From positions 99,103 to 163,102 of the forward strand of contig CASFZG010000002.1 of the NCBI GenBank assembly GCA_949299135.1: a stretch of DNA of 64,000 bases. The letters are read 5' to 3'. The stretch is from an uncultured Phascolarctobacterium sp. (lineage in GTDB: Bacteria; Bacillota; Negativicutes; Acidaminococcales; Acidaminococcaceae). The translations under genes and the position numbers were made by a program. The notes under the pieces are model-generated. The model was not told where the DNA came from. It did not search any database and saw only the letters and a program-made list of their open reading frames with translations. Each line of letters begins with the position of its first letter. The first letter of the stretch is position 1. This document shows, in pieces, positions 9,115 to 16,388 of the stretch.

Positions 9115-9142
9115 AAACCCCGGTACTTATGTGCCGGGGTTT
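9115..9142 (+). terminator. terminator after toxin gene; copy 2 of the dispersed hairpin
   Basis: AAACCCCGGTAC at 9115 pairs over 12 bp, counting one U-G, with GTGCCGGGGTTT at 9131 around a TTAT loop. The tail is T-rich. It is almost identical to the hairpins at 8307 and 22682. Confidence 0.85.
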
Positions 9143-9147
9143 GTATC

Positions 9148-9176
9148 TTTACAGATTTATATTTTTCTGTTATCAT
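9148..9176 (+). promoter_or_regulatory. promoter of the small membrane peptide gene
   Basis: TTTACA at 9148 and TATCAT at 9171 are spaced by 17 bases, each one base off consensus. It directly follows the toxin terminator and gives a leader of about 110 bases. Confidence 0.55.
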
Positions 9177-9214
9177 AATAAAGCAAATGTGCTGCCATAA
9201 CGGTATGCGGTTAG

Positions 9215-9289
9215 CCCTCCAACGGAGGGACTGTGACCCTCCGATGAAATAGAAATCCGGCGTAAGCCGGAAATACTATGAAGGAGGGG
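9215..9289 (+). promoter_or_regulatory. structured leader that can mask the RBS of the small peptide
   Basis: CCCTCC (9215-9220) pairs with GGAGGG (9224-9229) in a tight hairpin. A second CCCTCC (9237-9242) is an exact complement of the ribosome site GGAGGG (9283-9288). Between them is a stable hairpin, TCCGGC and GCCGGA around a GTAA tetraloop (9256-9271). Self-masking of the ribosome site is typical of type I toxin mRNAs. Confidence 0.5.
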
Positions 9290-9294
9290 ATAGC

Positions 9295-9393
9295 GTGGAT
9301 TTGTTATCGTTATTGACCCTGATAGGTTATACAATAGCGGTATTTTCCCTTGGCTATACTCTTGGGAAAGATATTGCACGCAAAAGCAAGTAA
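9295..9393 (+). CDS. 32-residue membrane peptide, type I toxin-like
   Basis: A GTG at 9295 lies 5 bases after GAAGGAGGGG and opens a 32-codon frame ending at TAA 9391-9393. The peptide is one hydrophobic helix (LLSLLTLIGYTIAVFSLGY) with a basic end (GKDIARKSK). That layout matches the short holin-like toxins of Firmicutes. It has its own promoter, a structured leader and two hairpins after it. I cannot identify an antitoxin RNA with certainty; an antisense transcript over the 3' hairpins is the obvious place to look. It could instead be a harmless small membrane protein. Confidence 0.55.
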   Translation: MDLLSLLTLIGYTIAVFSLGYTLGKDIARKSK

Positions 9394-9429
9394 CCGCCAC
9401 ATGCCCTTGGAAATGCTGTGACGGTTACT
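9389..9429 (+). other. strong hairpin at the 3' end of the small peptide gene
   Basis: AGTAACCGCCACA at 9389 and TGTGACGGTTACT at 9417 form a 13-base stem with one mismatch. It overlaps the stop codon and has no T tail. It could be a stability element, or the target or body of an antitoxin RNA. Confidence 0.5.
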
Positions 9430-9453
9430 TGTAACCATATAAACAATATTTCG

Positions 9454-9484
9454 GGCTGACCGTCTATCGGCAGCCTTTTGTTTT
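9454..9484 (+). terminator. intrinsic terminator of the small peptide transcript
   Basis: GGCTG pairs with CAGCC and CCG with CGG (one bulged A) around a 5-base loop, followed by TTTTGTTTT. Confidence 0.7.
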
Positions 9485-9539
9485 CTGTAATAATTATAAA
9501 ACAGAATGGTTGGTTAGTCAAATTTGTAATTGTTTGACC

Positions 9540-9749
9540 TCATTCAACAACAACAACGCCATTCACCGCACCGTCTGTCTGCAAAGGCGGAGTAATGTGT
9601 TCGGCGAGCTGTTTTTCAAGCATGTCGCACTGCTGCTGCACAGCGGTAAGTTCGTCGTTAAGGTCGTTGATTTGCTGCTGCTGCGCTACGATGAGCGAGA
9701 ACAGAATGAGCAATAATATTAAGAAAAGCCAGGTACGTTTATTTTGCAT
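9540..9749 (-). CDS. small membrane protein with coiled coil, unknown function
   Basis: Read on the minus strand, ATG at 9749 follows GAGGTGGCAGTT and opens 69 codons. The product has a basic start (MQNKRTW), one hydrophobic helix (LFLILLLILFSLIVA), then a Gln-rich coiled coil (QQQQINDLNDELTAVQQQCD). It ends in a short hydrophobic tail. The frame also runs further upstream, but the ribosome site supports this start. The shape recalls FtsL/DivIC or phage Rz-like spanins, but it is too short to assign. It stands alone, facing the operons on both sides. Confidence 0.6.
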   Translation of the reverse strand: MQNKRTWLFLILLLILFSLIVAQQQQINDLNDELTAVQQQCDMLEKQLAEHITPPLQTDGAVNGVVVVE

Positions 9750-9789
9750 AACTGCCACCTCACTGTTCCGGTTAAATCTTTCTACACAT

Positions 9790-9818
9790 AGCATAACATT
9801 TTGCGCGCGGATATTCAA
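9790..9818 (-). promoter_or_regulatory. promoter of the small coiled-coil protein
   Basis: On the minus strand TTGAAT (9818-9813) and TATGCT (9795-9790) are 17 bases apart, about 40 bases before the ATG. Confidence 0.5.
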
Positions 9819-9858
9819 ACATAAAATTAAAATTTTTAAAGATAAATGTTGCCTGTTA

Positions 9859-9867
9859 TGGTATAAT
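9859..9867 (+). promoter_or_regulatory. extended -10 promoter of the DEAD-box helicase
   Basis: TGGTATAAT forms an extended -10 element. No good -35 lies at the right spacing, which is normal for this promoter type. Confidence 0.55.
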
Positions 9868-9876
9868 AAAGCAGGT

Positions 9877-9907
9877 AAAGAGCGGCGCCCCGTTTGGGAC
9901 GCTTTTT
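9877..9907 (+). terminator. terminator-like hairpin in the helicase 5' leader
   Basis: AAAGAGCG pairs with CGCTTTTT (one G-U), and CCC with GGG further in, followed by AAAT. It lies between the promoter at 9859 and the ATG at 9939, so it could attenuate the gene. The inner bulge makes it only moderately stable. Confidence 0.4.
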
Positions 9908-9938
9908 AAATAGAATTTAGACTGAAAAGAGGGATAGT

Positions 9939-11192
9939 ATGTTACCGAGCTTTAAAGATATGAAGGTGCCTGAAAATATCATCGAGGCGCTGAAAAACAT
10001 GGGCATTAAAACACCTATGCCGGTGCAGGCGCAGGCCATTCCCGCGCTTTACGCCGGGCGTGATGTTATTGCGCGCGCGCAGACGGGTACGGGCAAAACT
10101 TTAGCCTTTTTGGTGCCGCTTGCACAGCGGATTGATGTCACAAAGGCGTATGCACAGGCGCTGATTGTTACGCCGACGCGCGAACTGGCGCAGCAGATTG
10201 CCACGGAGTTTAAACGTTTAACCGGTAAGGAAAGTGCCGTTAAGGTGCTGGCAGTTACCGGCGGGCGTGATTTTGAACTGCAAAAGCATAAACTGGAAAA
10301 CGTCTGCCACGTGTTAATCGGCACGCCGGGGCGTTTGCTTGACCATATCCGCAAGGGCAATGTCAGCCTGGGCGGCGTTGAGTATTTTGTGCTGGACGAA
10401 GTGGACGAGATGTTAAAGCAGGGCTTTATCGACGATGCGGCAGAGCTTTTGGGCATGACATCGCCGCAAAGGCAGGTTATGCTTTGCAGCGCCACGCTGA
10501 GCGAGGAAGTGCGCAAGCTGGGCCGTAAGATTACCGTAAACCCTGTTTTGATTGATATTAACCCCAACGAGGCGACGGTGGAGGCGATTAAGCAGATTTG
10601 CATCAAGACTACCGACGAATACCGCGACCGTGCCGTTGCTGCGCTGATTGACCGCTATAACCCGTACCTGATGATTGTGTTCTGCTTCAGCAAGGAGCGC
10701 GCCAACGCTTTGGGCGACGTGCTGGGCGGCATGGGCTACAATGTGGACGTGCTGACGGGCGAATTGTCGCAGGCAAAACGCAAAACGGTTATGAAAAAGT
10801 TCCGCGACGCGAAGCTGCAAATTTTGGTGGCAAGCGATATTGCGGCGCGCGGGCTGGATATTGAGGGCGTGACGCATGTTGTCAATTACGATATCCCGCA
10901 CGACGTTGACTGGTACGTACACCGCATCGGGCGCACCGGTCGCGCGGGTAACGACGGCATTGCCGTTACGCTGTACACGGCGGACGAGGTTAAGTGGCTG
11001 CGCAATATCGAAACCAAGCTGAACATCCGCATGGAAAAACAGAATTTGGAAGGCAAGGTTATTGCCCGCCGTGAATCCACGGCAGCGCCGAAAAAGAAGA
11101 AACCAGCAGGCCCCAAGCGCGGCAGAAACGCTGTGGCGGATAAGCGCAAAGCGCCGAAAACGGGCAGCAACCGCCGTCAGACACGCAAATAA
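9939..11192 (+). CDS. DEAD-box ATP-dependent RNA helicase (DEVD variant)
   Basis: The 417-residue protein unwinds RNA duplexes using ATP. It has the Q-motif region (F at 5, MPVQAQAIP), motif I AQTGTGKT (47-54), Ia PTRELAQQ, and motif II DEVD (153-156) in place of DEAD. Motif III is SAT and motif VI is HRIGRTGRAG. A short lysine-rich tail follows, as in CshA/RhlE-type enzymes that help ribosome assembly or mRNA decay. The ATG follows GAGGGATAGT. A terminator-like hairpin in the leader may regulate it. The Ala to Val change keeps both acidic residues, so activity is expected. Confidence 0.92.
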   Translation: MLPSFKDMKVPENIIEALKNMGIKTPMPVQAQAIPALYAGRDVIARAQTGTGKTLAFLVPLAQRIDVTKAYAQALIVTPTRELAQQIATEFKRLTGKESAVKVLAVTGGRDFELQKHKLENVCHVLIGTPGRLLDHIRKGNVSLGGVEYFVLDEVDEMLKQGFIDDAAELLGMTSPQRQVMLCSATLSEEVRKLGRKITVNPVLIDINPNEATVEAIKQICIKTTDEYRDRAVAALIDRYNPYLMIVFCFSKERANALGDVLGGMGYNVDVLTGELSQAKRKTVMKKFRDAKLQILVASDIAARGLDIEGVTHVVNYDIPHDVDWYVHRIGRTGRAGNDGIAVTLYTADEVKWLRNIETKLNIRMEKQNLEGKVIARRESTAAPKKKKPAGPKRGRNAVADKRKAPKTGSNRRQTRK

Positions 11193-11196
11193 ATAC

Positions 11197-11224
11197 AAGC
11201 CGGTTTTTGCGCCGGCTTTTTTTA
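11197..11224 (+). terminator. intrinsic terminator after DEAD-box helicase
   Basis: AAGCCGG at 11197 and CCGGCTT at 11212 form the stem, followed by a run of T. Confidence 0.9.
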
Positions 11225-11254
11225 TCCTGCGTAAGCAGATTTAACTTGCGGAAA

Positions 11255-11283
11255 TTGCTTTATAGCCCGCAAAGTTGTATAAT
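11255..11283 (+). promoter_or_regulatory. promoter of gltX
   Basis: TTGCTT at 11255 and a perfect TATAAT at 11278 are spaced by 17 bases. The leader is only about 30 bases, too short for a T-box. Confidence 0.7.
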
Positions 11284-11321
11284 TATAATGTTACAGAGTT
11301 TTTTATTGAGGAGACGATGAA

Positions 11322-12785
11322 ATGAACGAAATTCGCGTGCGTTTTGCACCAAGCCCTACTGGTTATTTACATATCGGCGGAGCAAGGACGGCCCTGTTTA
11401 ACTGGCTGTTTGCCCGCAAAAACGGCGGCAAACTGGTGCTGCGCATTGAAGATACCGATACCGAACGCTTGAAAGAGGACAGCGTCAGCCAGATTTTGAC
11501 GAGCCTGAAATGGCTGGGTTTAAACTGGGACGAAGGCCCGGAAGTTGGCGGCGAAGCTGGCCCTTACTTTCAGAGCGAGCGTCTGCCGCTGTATAAGGAA
11601 GTTGCCCAGCGCCTTTTGGACGAAGGAAAGGCTTACTACTGCTTCTGCACTCCGGCGGATCTGGAGGCGCAGCGCGAAAAACAGCGTGCGCTTAAACAGC
11701 CGTTCCGTTATGCGCGCACCTGCCGCGATATCCCCGTGGAGGAAGCTAAAGCGCGCGTGGCAGCGGGCGAACCGTATTCCGTGCGTTTAAAAATACCGAC
11801 CGAAGGCACTTTGACCGTGCATGATTTAATCCACGGCGACGTTACCTTTGATTTGACCCAGTTTGATGATTTTGTAATTGTAAAAAGCAACGGCATGCCT
11901 ACCTACAACTTTGCCGTTGTTGTTGATGACCATATGATGCGCATCAGCCACGTTCTGCGTGCGGAAGAACACCTTTCCAACACGCCGAAGCAGATTCTGA
12001 TGTACGAAGCCTGCGGCTTTGAGCCTCCTAAATTCGGCCATATGCCGATGATACTTGCGCCGGACCGCAGCAAACTCAGCAAACGCCACGGCGCAACCAG
12101 CGTTGAAGAATTCCGCAGCCAGGGCTATTTAAACAAAGCCATTGTTAACTATCTTACCCTGCTTGGCTGGGGCCCCGGCGATGAACGCGAAATTTTCAGC
12201 CTTGAAGAAACCGTTAAACTGTTTGAACTGGAACAGATGAGCAAAAAAGCCGCTGTTTATGACGTTAAAAAATTAACCTGGATGAACGGCCAGTATCTTT
12301 CCAGCCTGCCGCTGGAAGAAATTTTGCCCGAAGCAGAACCGTTTTTTGTAAAATCCGGCCTTGTAACGCAGGAATGGCTTGACAACAACAAAGAATATTT
12401 TGCAAAACTGGTTGATGTTGTGCGCGTGCGCGTAAAAACCTTGCAGGAAGTTGTTGACGCTGCCGAATATTTCTTTAAAGATGTGGAAAGCTACGATGAA
12501 AAAGGCGTAGCCAAACATTTTAAGCCGGAAGCCGCAGAACTTTTGGAAGCCTGCATTGAAGGCATTAAAGCGCTGCCGGAATTTAACCTTGAAACTACAG
12601 AAGCACTGTACAATAAAATTGCGGAAGAACATGGCCTTTCCCTTGGCAAGGCAATTCACCCCACGCGCCTTGCGCTTACCGGGCGTACCGTAAGCCCCGG
12701 CCTGTTTGACGTAATGGTGCTTTTGGGCCGCGAAAAAACTTTGGAGCGCATGGAAAAAGCCGTAGAATTTATTAAAAATATGTAA
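11322..12785 (+). CDS. gltX: glutamyl-tRNA synthetase
   Basis: GltX charges tRNA-Glu with glutamate. The 487-residue protein is a class I synthetase with the HIGH-type motif HIGG at 17-20 in PSPTGYLHIGGARTA. The KMSKS-type motif is KLSKR at about 251-255, and a C-terminal anticodon-binding helical region follows. Length is normal. ATG at 11322 follows GAGGAGACGATGAA. No glutaminyl-tRNA synthetase is in the window, so whether this enzyme also charges tRNA-Gln cannot be judged. The next gene follows after 18 bases and may be cotranscribed. Confidence 0.96.
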   Translation: MNEIRVRFAPSPTGYLHIGGARTALFNWLFARKNGGKLVLRIEDTDTERLKEDSVSQILTSLKWLGLNWDEGPEVGGEAGPYFQSERLPLYKEVAQRLLDEGKAYYCFCTPADLEAQREKQRALKQPFRYARTCRDIPVEEAKARVAAGEPYSVRLKIPTEGTLTVHDLIHGDVTFDLTQFDDFVIVKSNGMPTYNFAVVVDDHMMRISHVLRAEEHLSNTPKQILMYEACGFEPPKFGHMPMILAPDRSKLSKRHGATSVEEFRSQGYLNKAIVNYLTLLGWGPGDEREIFSLEETVKLFELEQMSKKAAVYDVKKLTWMNGQYLSSLPLEEILPEAEPFFVKSGLVTQEWLDNNKEYFAKLVDVVRVRVKTLQEVVDAAEYFFKDVESYDEKGVAKHFKPEAAELLEACIEGIKALPEFNLETTEALYNKIAEEHGLSLGKAIHPTRLALTGRTVSPGLFDVMVLLGREKTLERMEKAVEFIKNM

Positions 12786-12803
12786 TATGGAGGGTGTGGA
12801 AAG

Positions 12804-13643
12804 ATGAAGATTACCGGACTGTTTTTAGCCTTAATGATGATGGCATCCGTATGTTTTGCCCAGCAGACTGCAACCGTTTACAGCCGCGTGGTAACCGGCA
12901 GCGTATCTGGCGTAATACCGGAAACCGACGGAATTGATAATGTCAGCCTGCAAAAAAGCGCCAACCGCGTGCTTAACAATGCTGCCGACAATCTGGCCAA
13001 ACAGCTTGGCAGCTGCCGTCTTTCCTACACCGTAACTTTAAACAGGCCTACGGTTGTCGGCATTTTGCTGAAAGCGGAAAACGGAGCAAACACCGTTTAC
13101 AAAGGCGTTAATATTGATTTAACCACCGGCAGGGAAATGGCGCTGACGGAAATTTTCCGCGGCGGCGAAACCTTTACAAACATTACCGGCCCGTATAACG
13201 ACGCGCTTTTATATGAAGACGGCGTGCATTTCCGCGATGCGGACGGTGCAGCCTATACGCGCGTTATGCCGTATAAAAATTTGCTGCCTGCAATCCGCGC
13301 AGCCGAAGCCGTAAGAATTTTACCCGTTTCGTTTATGACCCGTGCCGTTGAGGACAGGCTGGTGCCTGTAAAACCGGGCGCTATTCTGGCAATTAAGCTT
13401 GACGCCAACCGCAGCACCGGTTACAGCTGGCAGGTGCATCCTTCCGACGCTGCTTCCGTTTTTGAAATCGGCCGTTCTTATATGATGCCGATGAACATGG
13501 ACGGGCAGACCGGCGTAATGGGCAGCGAAATAATTTTCCTGGCCGTGCAGAACCCCGGAAACTATAAAGTAACAATGGAATATAAACGCGGTTGGGAAAT
13601 GATGGGCGTACAGCAATTCAGCTTTGATATTGCCGCACAGTAA
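12804..13643 (+). CDS. secreted protein with C-terminal chagasin-like (I42) domain
   Basis: The 279-residue protein has a signal peptide (MKITGLFLALMMMASVCFA, cleavage after residue 19). Its middle part (about 25-120) resembles extracellular DUF4163/DUF3298-type domains. From about residue 185 it looks like a chagasin-family inhibitor of cysteine proteases: DANRSTGYSWQV matches the N-x-T-T-G-Y-x-W loop, and EYKRGWEMMGVQQF matches the R-P-W loop. The Thr-Thr is Ser-Thr here and the Pro is Gly. Likely exported to the periplasm. It lies between gltX and zapA. The domain pairing is unusual; the inhibitor call is by motif only. Confidence 0.65.
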   Translation: MKITGLFLALMMMASVCFAQQTATVYSRVVTGSVSGVIPETDGIDNVSLQKSANRVLNNAADNLAKQLGSCRLSYTVTLNRPTVVGILLKAENGANTVYKGVNIDLTTGREMALTEIFRGGETFTNITGPYNDALLYEDGVHFRDADGAAYTRVMPYKNLLPAIRAAEAVRILPVSFMTRAVEDRLVPVKPGAILAIKLDANRSTGYSWQVHPSDAASVFEIGRSYMMPMNMDGQTGVMGSEIIFLAVQNPGNYKVTMEYKRGWEMMGVQQFSFDIAAQ

Positions 13644-13654
13644 CGGAGGTTTAA

Positions 13655-13897
13655 ATGGAGAAAAAAACCATTACTGTAACCATTTTTAACGAACAGTATA
13701 ACTTAACAACGGAGCTGCCCAAAAAAGAAACCGAAGCCATTGCCGAAATGGTTGATAAAAAAATGCAGCAGTTTGCGGAAAAAACTCATGTGGTAAAAAC
13801 AGGGCGCGTAGCCGTTTGGGCAGCGCTTGATTTTGCCGGTGAACTTTATAAATTGCGCAAAGAATACGAAAAACTTCTGGCGGCAGCTAAAGAATAA
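13655..13897 (+). CDS. zapA: cell division protein ZapA
   Basis: ZapA bundles FtsZ filaments at the division site. The 80-residue product begins KKTITVTIFNEQYNLTTELP, the usual beta-hairpin region. A helical part follows with AVWAALDFAGELYKLRKEYEKL, the dimer coiled coil. The ATG follows CGGAGG. It sits just before the U32 and mutS2 genes, the order often seen for zapA in Firmicutes. The stop codon shares one base with the next ATG. Confidence 0.88.
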   Translation: MEKKTITVTIFNEQYNLTTELPKKETEAIAEMVDKKMQQFAEKTHVVKTGRVAVWAALDFAGELYKLRKEYEKLLAAAKE

Positions 13898-16380
13898 TGG
13901 TGAATGTGATGAAATATAATAAAACAATCGAACTGCTGGCGCCTGCCGGAAGCTGGGAGGCACTGGAAGCGGCGGTAAACGCCGGGGCCGATGCCGTTTA
14001 CATGGGCGGCAAAGCCTTTGGCGCACGTCAGTATGCCAGTAATTTTGACAGAGAAGAACTGACCCGGGCTGTGTATTTTGCGCACATGCACCGGGTAAGG
14101 CTGTATATAACGGTAAATACTTTGGTTGACGATGCCGAAATGCCGGAACTTGCCGATTACCTGCTGTTTTTAAACAACGTGGGCGTTGACGGCATTATTG
14201 TGCAGGACATGGGCGTTATTAACCTGGCGCGCAAACTTGTGCCGCAGCTGCCGCTGCATGCCAGCACGCAGATGACGGTAACAAGCCTTGCCGGAGTGCG
14301 CCTGTGTGCGGAAAACGGCATGGAACGTGCCGTGCTGGCGCGTGAATTAAGCATTAAAGACATTAAAACTATTTGCAGCAATACCGATACCGAAATAGAG
14401 GTATTTATTCACGGCGCGTTATGCGTATGCTACAGCGGCCAGTGCCTGATGAGCAGCCTTATCGGCGGACGCAGCGGCAACCGCGGGCGCTGTGCGCAGC
14501 CCTGCCGCCTGCCGTATAAGCTTACCGACAAAAACGGCAGGGACATGCTGGCAGGAACTGACGCCGGGCAGTATCTGTTAAGCCCTAAGGATTTGAACAC
14601 GCTGGAAATTTTGCCGCAGCTGATAGATGCCGGAGTTACCAGCTATAAAATAGAAGGGCGCATGAAACGCCCGGAATATGTGGCAGTGGTGGTAGACGCT
14701 TACCGCCGCGCTATCGACAGTTACCTTGCGGGCAATTACAACGTGCCGCAGCAGGATTTTGAAAATATCGAGCAGATTTTTAACCGCGATTTTACTACCG
14801 CGTATATGGTAAGCCGCCCCGGCAGAACCATGATGAGCGACCGCAGGCCTAATAACCGCGGCGTTATGGTAGGCCGCGTGGTAAAGCTGTTTAAGGGCGA
14901 AAACAAAGCCGCCATCAAGCTTGAAAAGAAACTTTCGCTGGGTGACGGGCTTGAATTTTGGGTAAAAGTTGGCGGGCGCGTTGGCACAACCGTTAACAAA
15001 ATGACGCAGAACGGGCAGGAGGTAACAAGCGCTTTGCCCGGTACGCAGGTAGTTATAGACATACCAAACGGCGTACGCATGAATGACCGCGTGTTCCGCA
15101 CTTTTGATGCCGAGCTTATGGCTTACGCCGGTAAGTTTTACGGTGAAAAAGCCAAACGCCGCATACCGGTAGATGCAGTTGTAACCGCTAAATTGGGGCA
15201 GCCTTTAACCGTGCTTTTAACGGATGATGAAGGCAGTACCGGCTTTGGCGAAACCAATTTTATTACGGAAACTGCCCGCAAGCACGCGCTTGATGAAGCC
15301 GCAGTGCGCAAGCAGGTAGACCGTTTGGGCACAACCGAATATGTACTTAATAATTTAACCGTTGACCTTGACGACGGCGTTATGGTGCCCATGAGCGAAA
15401 TTAACGAAGCGCGCCGCATGGCGGCAGAAGCGCTGGACGCAGCAAGGCTGGAAGCCTTTGCACCAAAACGCACGGAAAAGTATAAAGTTGATGTGCAGCT
15501 TGTAAAACCGGAAAAGAACATTCCCAAAAAGCGCGCAGTTTTAACCGTGCGCACTGATACGGTAGGCAAAGCCCAGGCAGCTTTATCTGCCGGTGCCGAT
15601 TATATTATCTTTGGCGGCGATTTGTTCAGCACCAAAATTGTTACGGATGCCGATTACGCCAAAGTAGCGGAACTTGCCGCGCAATACGGCAAAAAATGGG
15701 CGCCGGGCACTCCGCGCATAATCAGCCAGGGGCAGGAAGAATTTTACGCACGGCAATTTGCCAAATGGCAGCAGCTTAACCCCGAGGCTGTTTACATTGC
15801 CAACAACAGCCTGTGGCAAATAGCCAAAGAAAACTGCACCCTGCCGCTGTGGGCAGATATGGCGCTTAACATTTACAACAGCAGCTGCCTTGAATTTTGG
15901 CACGAAGCCGGTGCCAAAGGCGCGGTTTTAAGCGCAGAGCTTACTTTGAAACAAATTGAGCATTTGTGCGCTGTAAGCCCGATGCCGCTGGAATGCCTTG
16001 TACAGGGGCGTATAGAAATGATGGTTTCGGAATACTGCGCCGGAGGCAGCTTCCTTGGCGGGCTGGACAAAGGCAAATGCAGCTTTAACTGCCGCGAACA
16101 GTTATTTTTAAATGACCGCAAAGACGCAAGTTTTCCGCTTGTAACCGACCAGAACTGCCGCATGCACGTTTTAAACGCGCATGACCTTTCCCTGCTGGCT
16201 AACCTTAAAGCCGTGCAGGAAGCCGGTGTAGAGCGCCTTTTGATAGACGCACGCTATTACAGCGAAGAAGAAACCGCCCAAATGGCAGCGTTATATAAAG
16301 GCGTAATGAACGGTGAAATCAGGCAGGAGGAAAACCTGCCCCATACAACGCGCGGGCATTACTTCCGCGGCGTTTTATAA
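13897..16380 (+). CDS. U32-family protein (RlhA/TrhP-like RNA hydroxylation)
   Basis: The 827-residue protein starts ELLAPAGSWEALEAAVNAGA, the signature start of U32 proteins. A Cys cluster at about 175-207 (CVCYSGQC and CAQPC) likely holds an iron-sulfur centre. Characterised relatives hydroxylate 23S rRNA (RlhA) or tRNA (TrhP) with prephenate; the old peptidase name is doubtful. The long form includes an inserted middle domain (about 370-470) and a second Cys-rich region near 715-730. The ATG at 13897 overlaps the zapA stop; ATG at 13909 is an alternative. mutS2 follows after 8 bases. Confidence 0.88.
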   Translation: MVNVMKYNKTIELLAPAGSWEALEAAVNAGADAVYMGGKAFGARQYASNFDREELTRAVYFAHMHRVRLYITVNTLVDDAEMPELADYLLFLNNVGVDGIIVQDMGVINLARKLVPQLPLHASTQMTVTSLAGVRLCAENGMERAVLARELSIKDIKTICSNTDTEIEVFIHGALCVCYSGQCLMSSLIGGRSGNRGRCAQPCRLPYKLTDKNGRDMLAGTDAGQYLLSPKDLNTLEILPQLIDAGVTSYKIEGRMKRPEYVAVVVDAYRRAIDSYLAGNYNVPQQDFENIEQIFNRDFTTAYMVSRPGRTMMSDRRPNNRGVMVGRVVKLFKGENKAAIKLEKKLSLGDGLEFWVKVGGRVGTTVNKMTQNGQEVTSALPGTQVVIDIPNGVRMNDRVFRTFDAELMAYAGKFYGEKAKRRIPVDAVVTAKLGQPLTVLLTDDEGSTGFGETNFITETARKHALDEAAVRKQVDRLGTTEYVLNNLTVDLDDGVMVPMSEINEARRMAAEALDAARLEAFAPKRTEKYKVDVQLVKPEKNIPKKRAVLTVRTDTVGKAQAALSAGADYIIFGGDLFSTKIVTDADYAKVAELAAQYGKKWAPGTPRIISQGQEEFYARQFAKWQQLNPEAVYIANNSLWQIAKENCTLPLWADMALNIYNSSCLEFWHEAGAKGAVLSAELTLKQIEHLCAVSPMPLECLVQGRIEMMVSEYCAGGSFLGGLDKGKCSFNCREQLFLNDRKDASFPLVTDQNCRMHVLNAHDLSLLANLKAVQEAGVERLLIDARYYSEEETAQMAALYKGVMNGEIRQEENLPHTTRGHYFRGVL

Positions 16381-16388
16381 GGAGAATT

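Noticed and set aside
11193..11321. T-box riboswitch before gltX
   Set aside because: The gap is only 129 bases and the mapped promoter leaves about 30 bases of leader. No T-box core sequence was seen.
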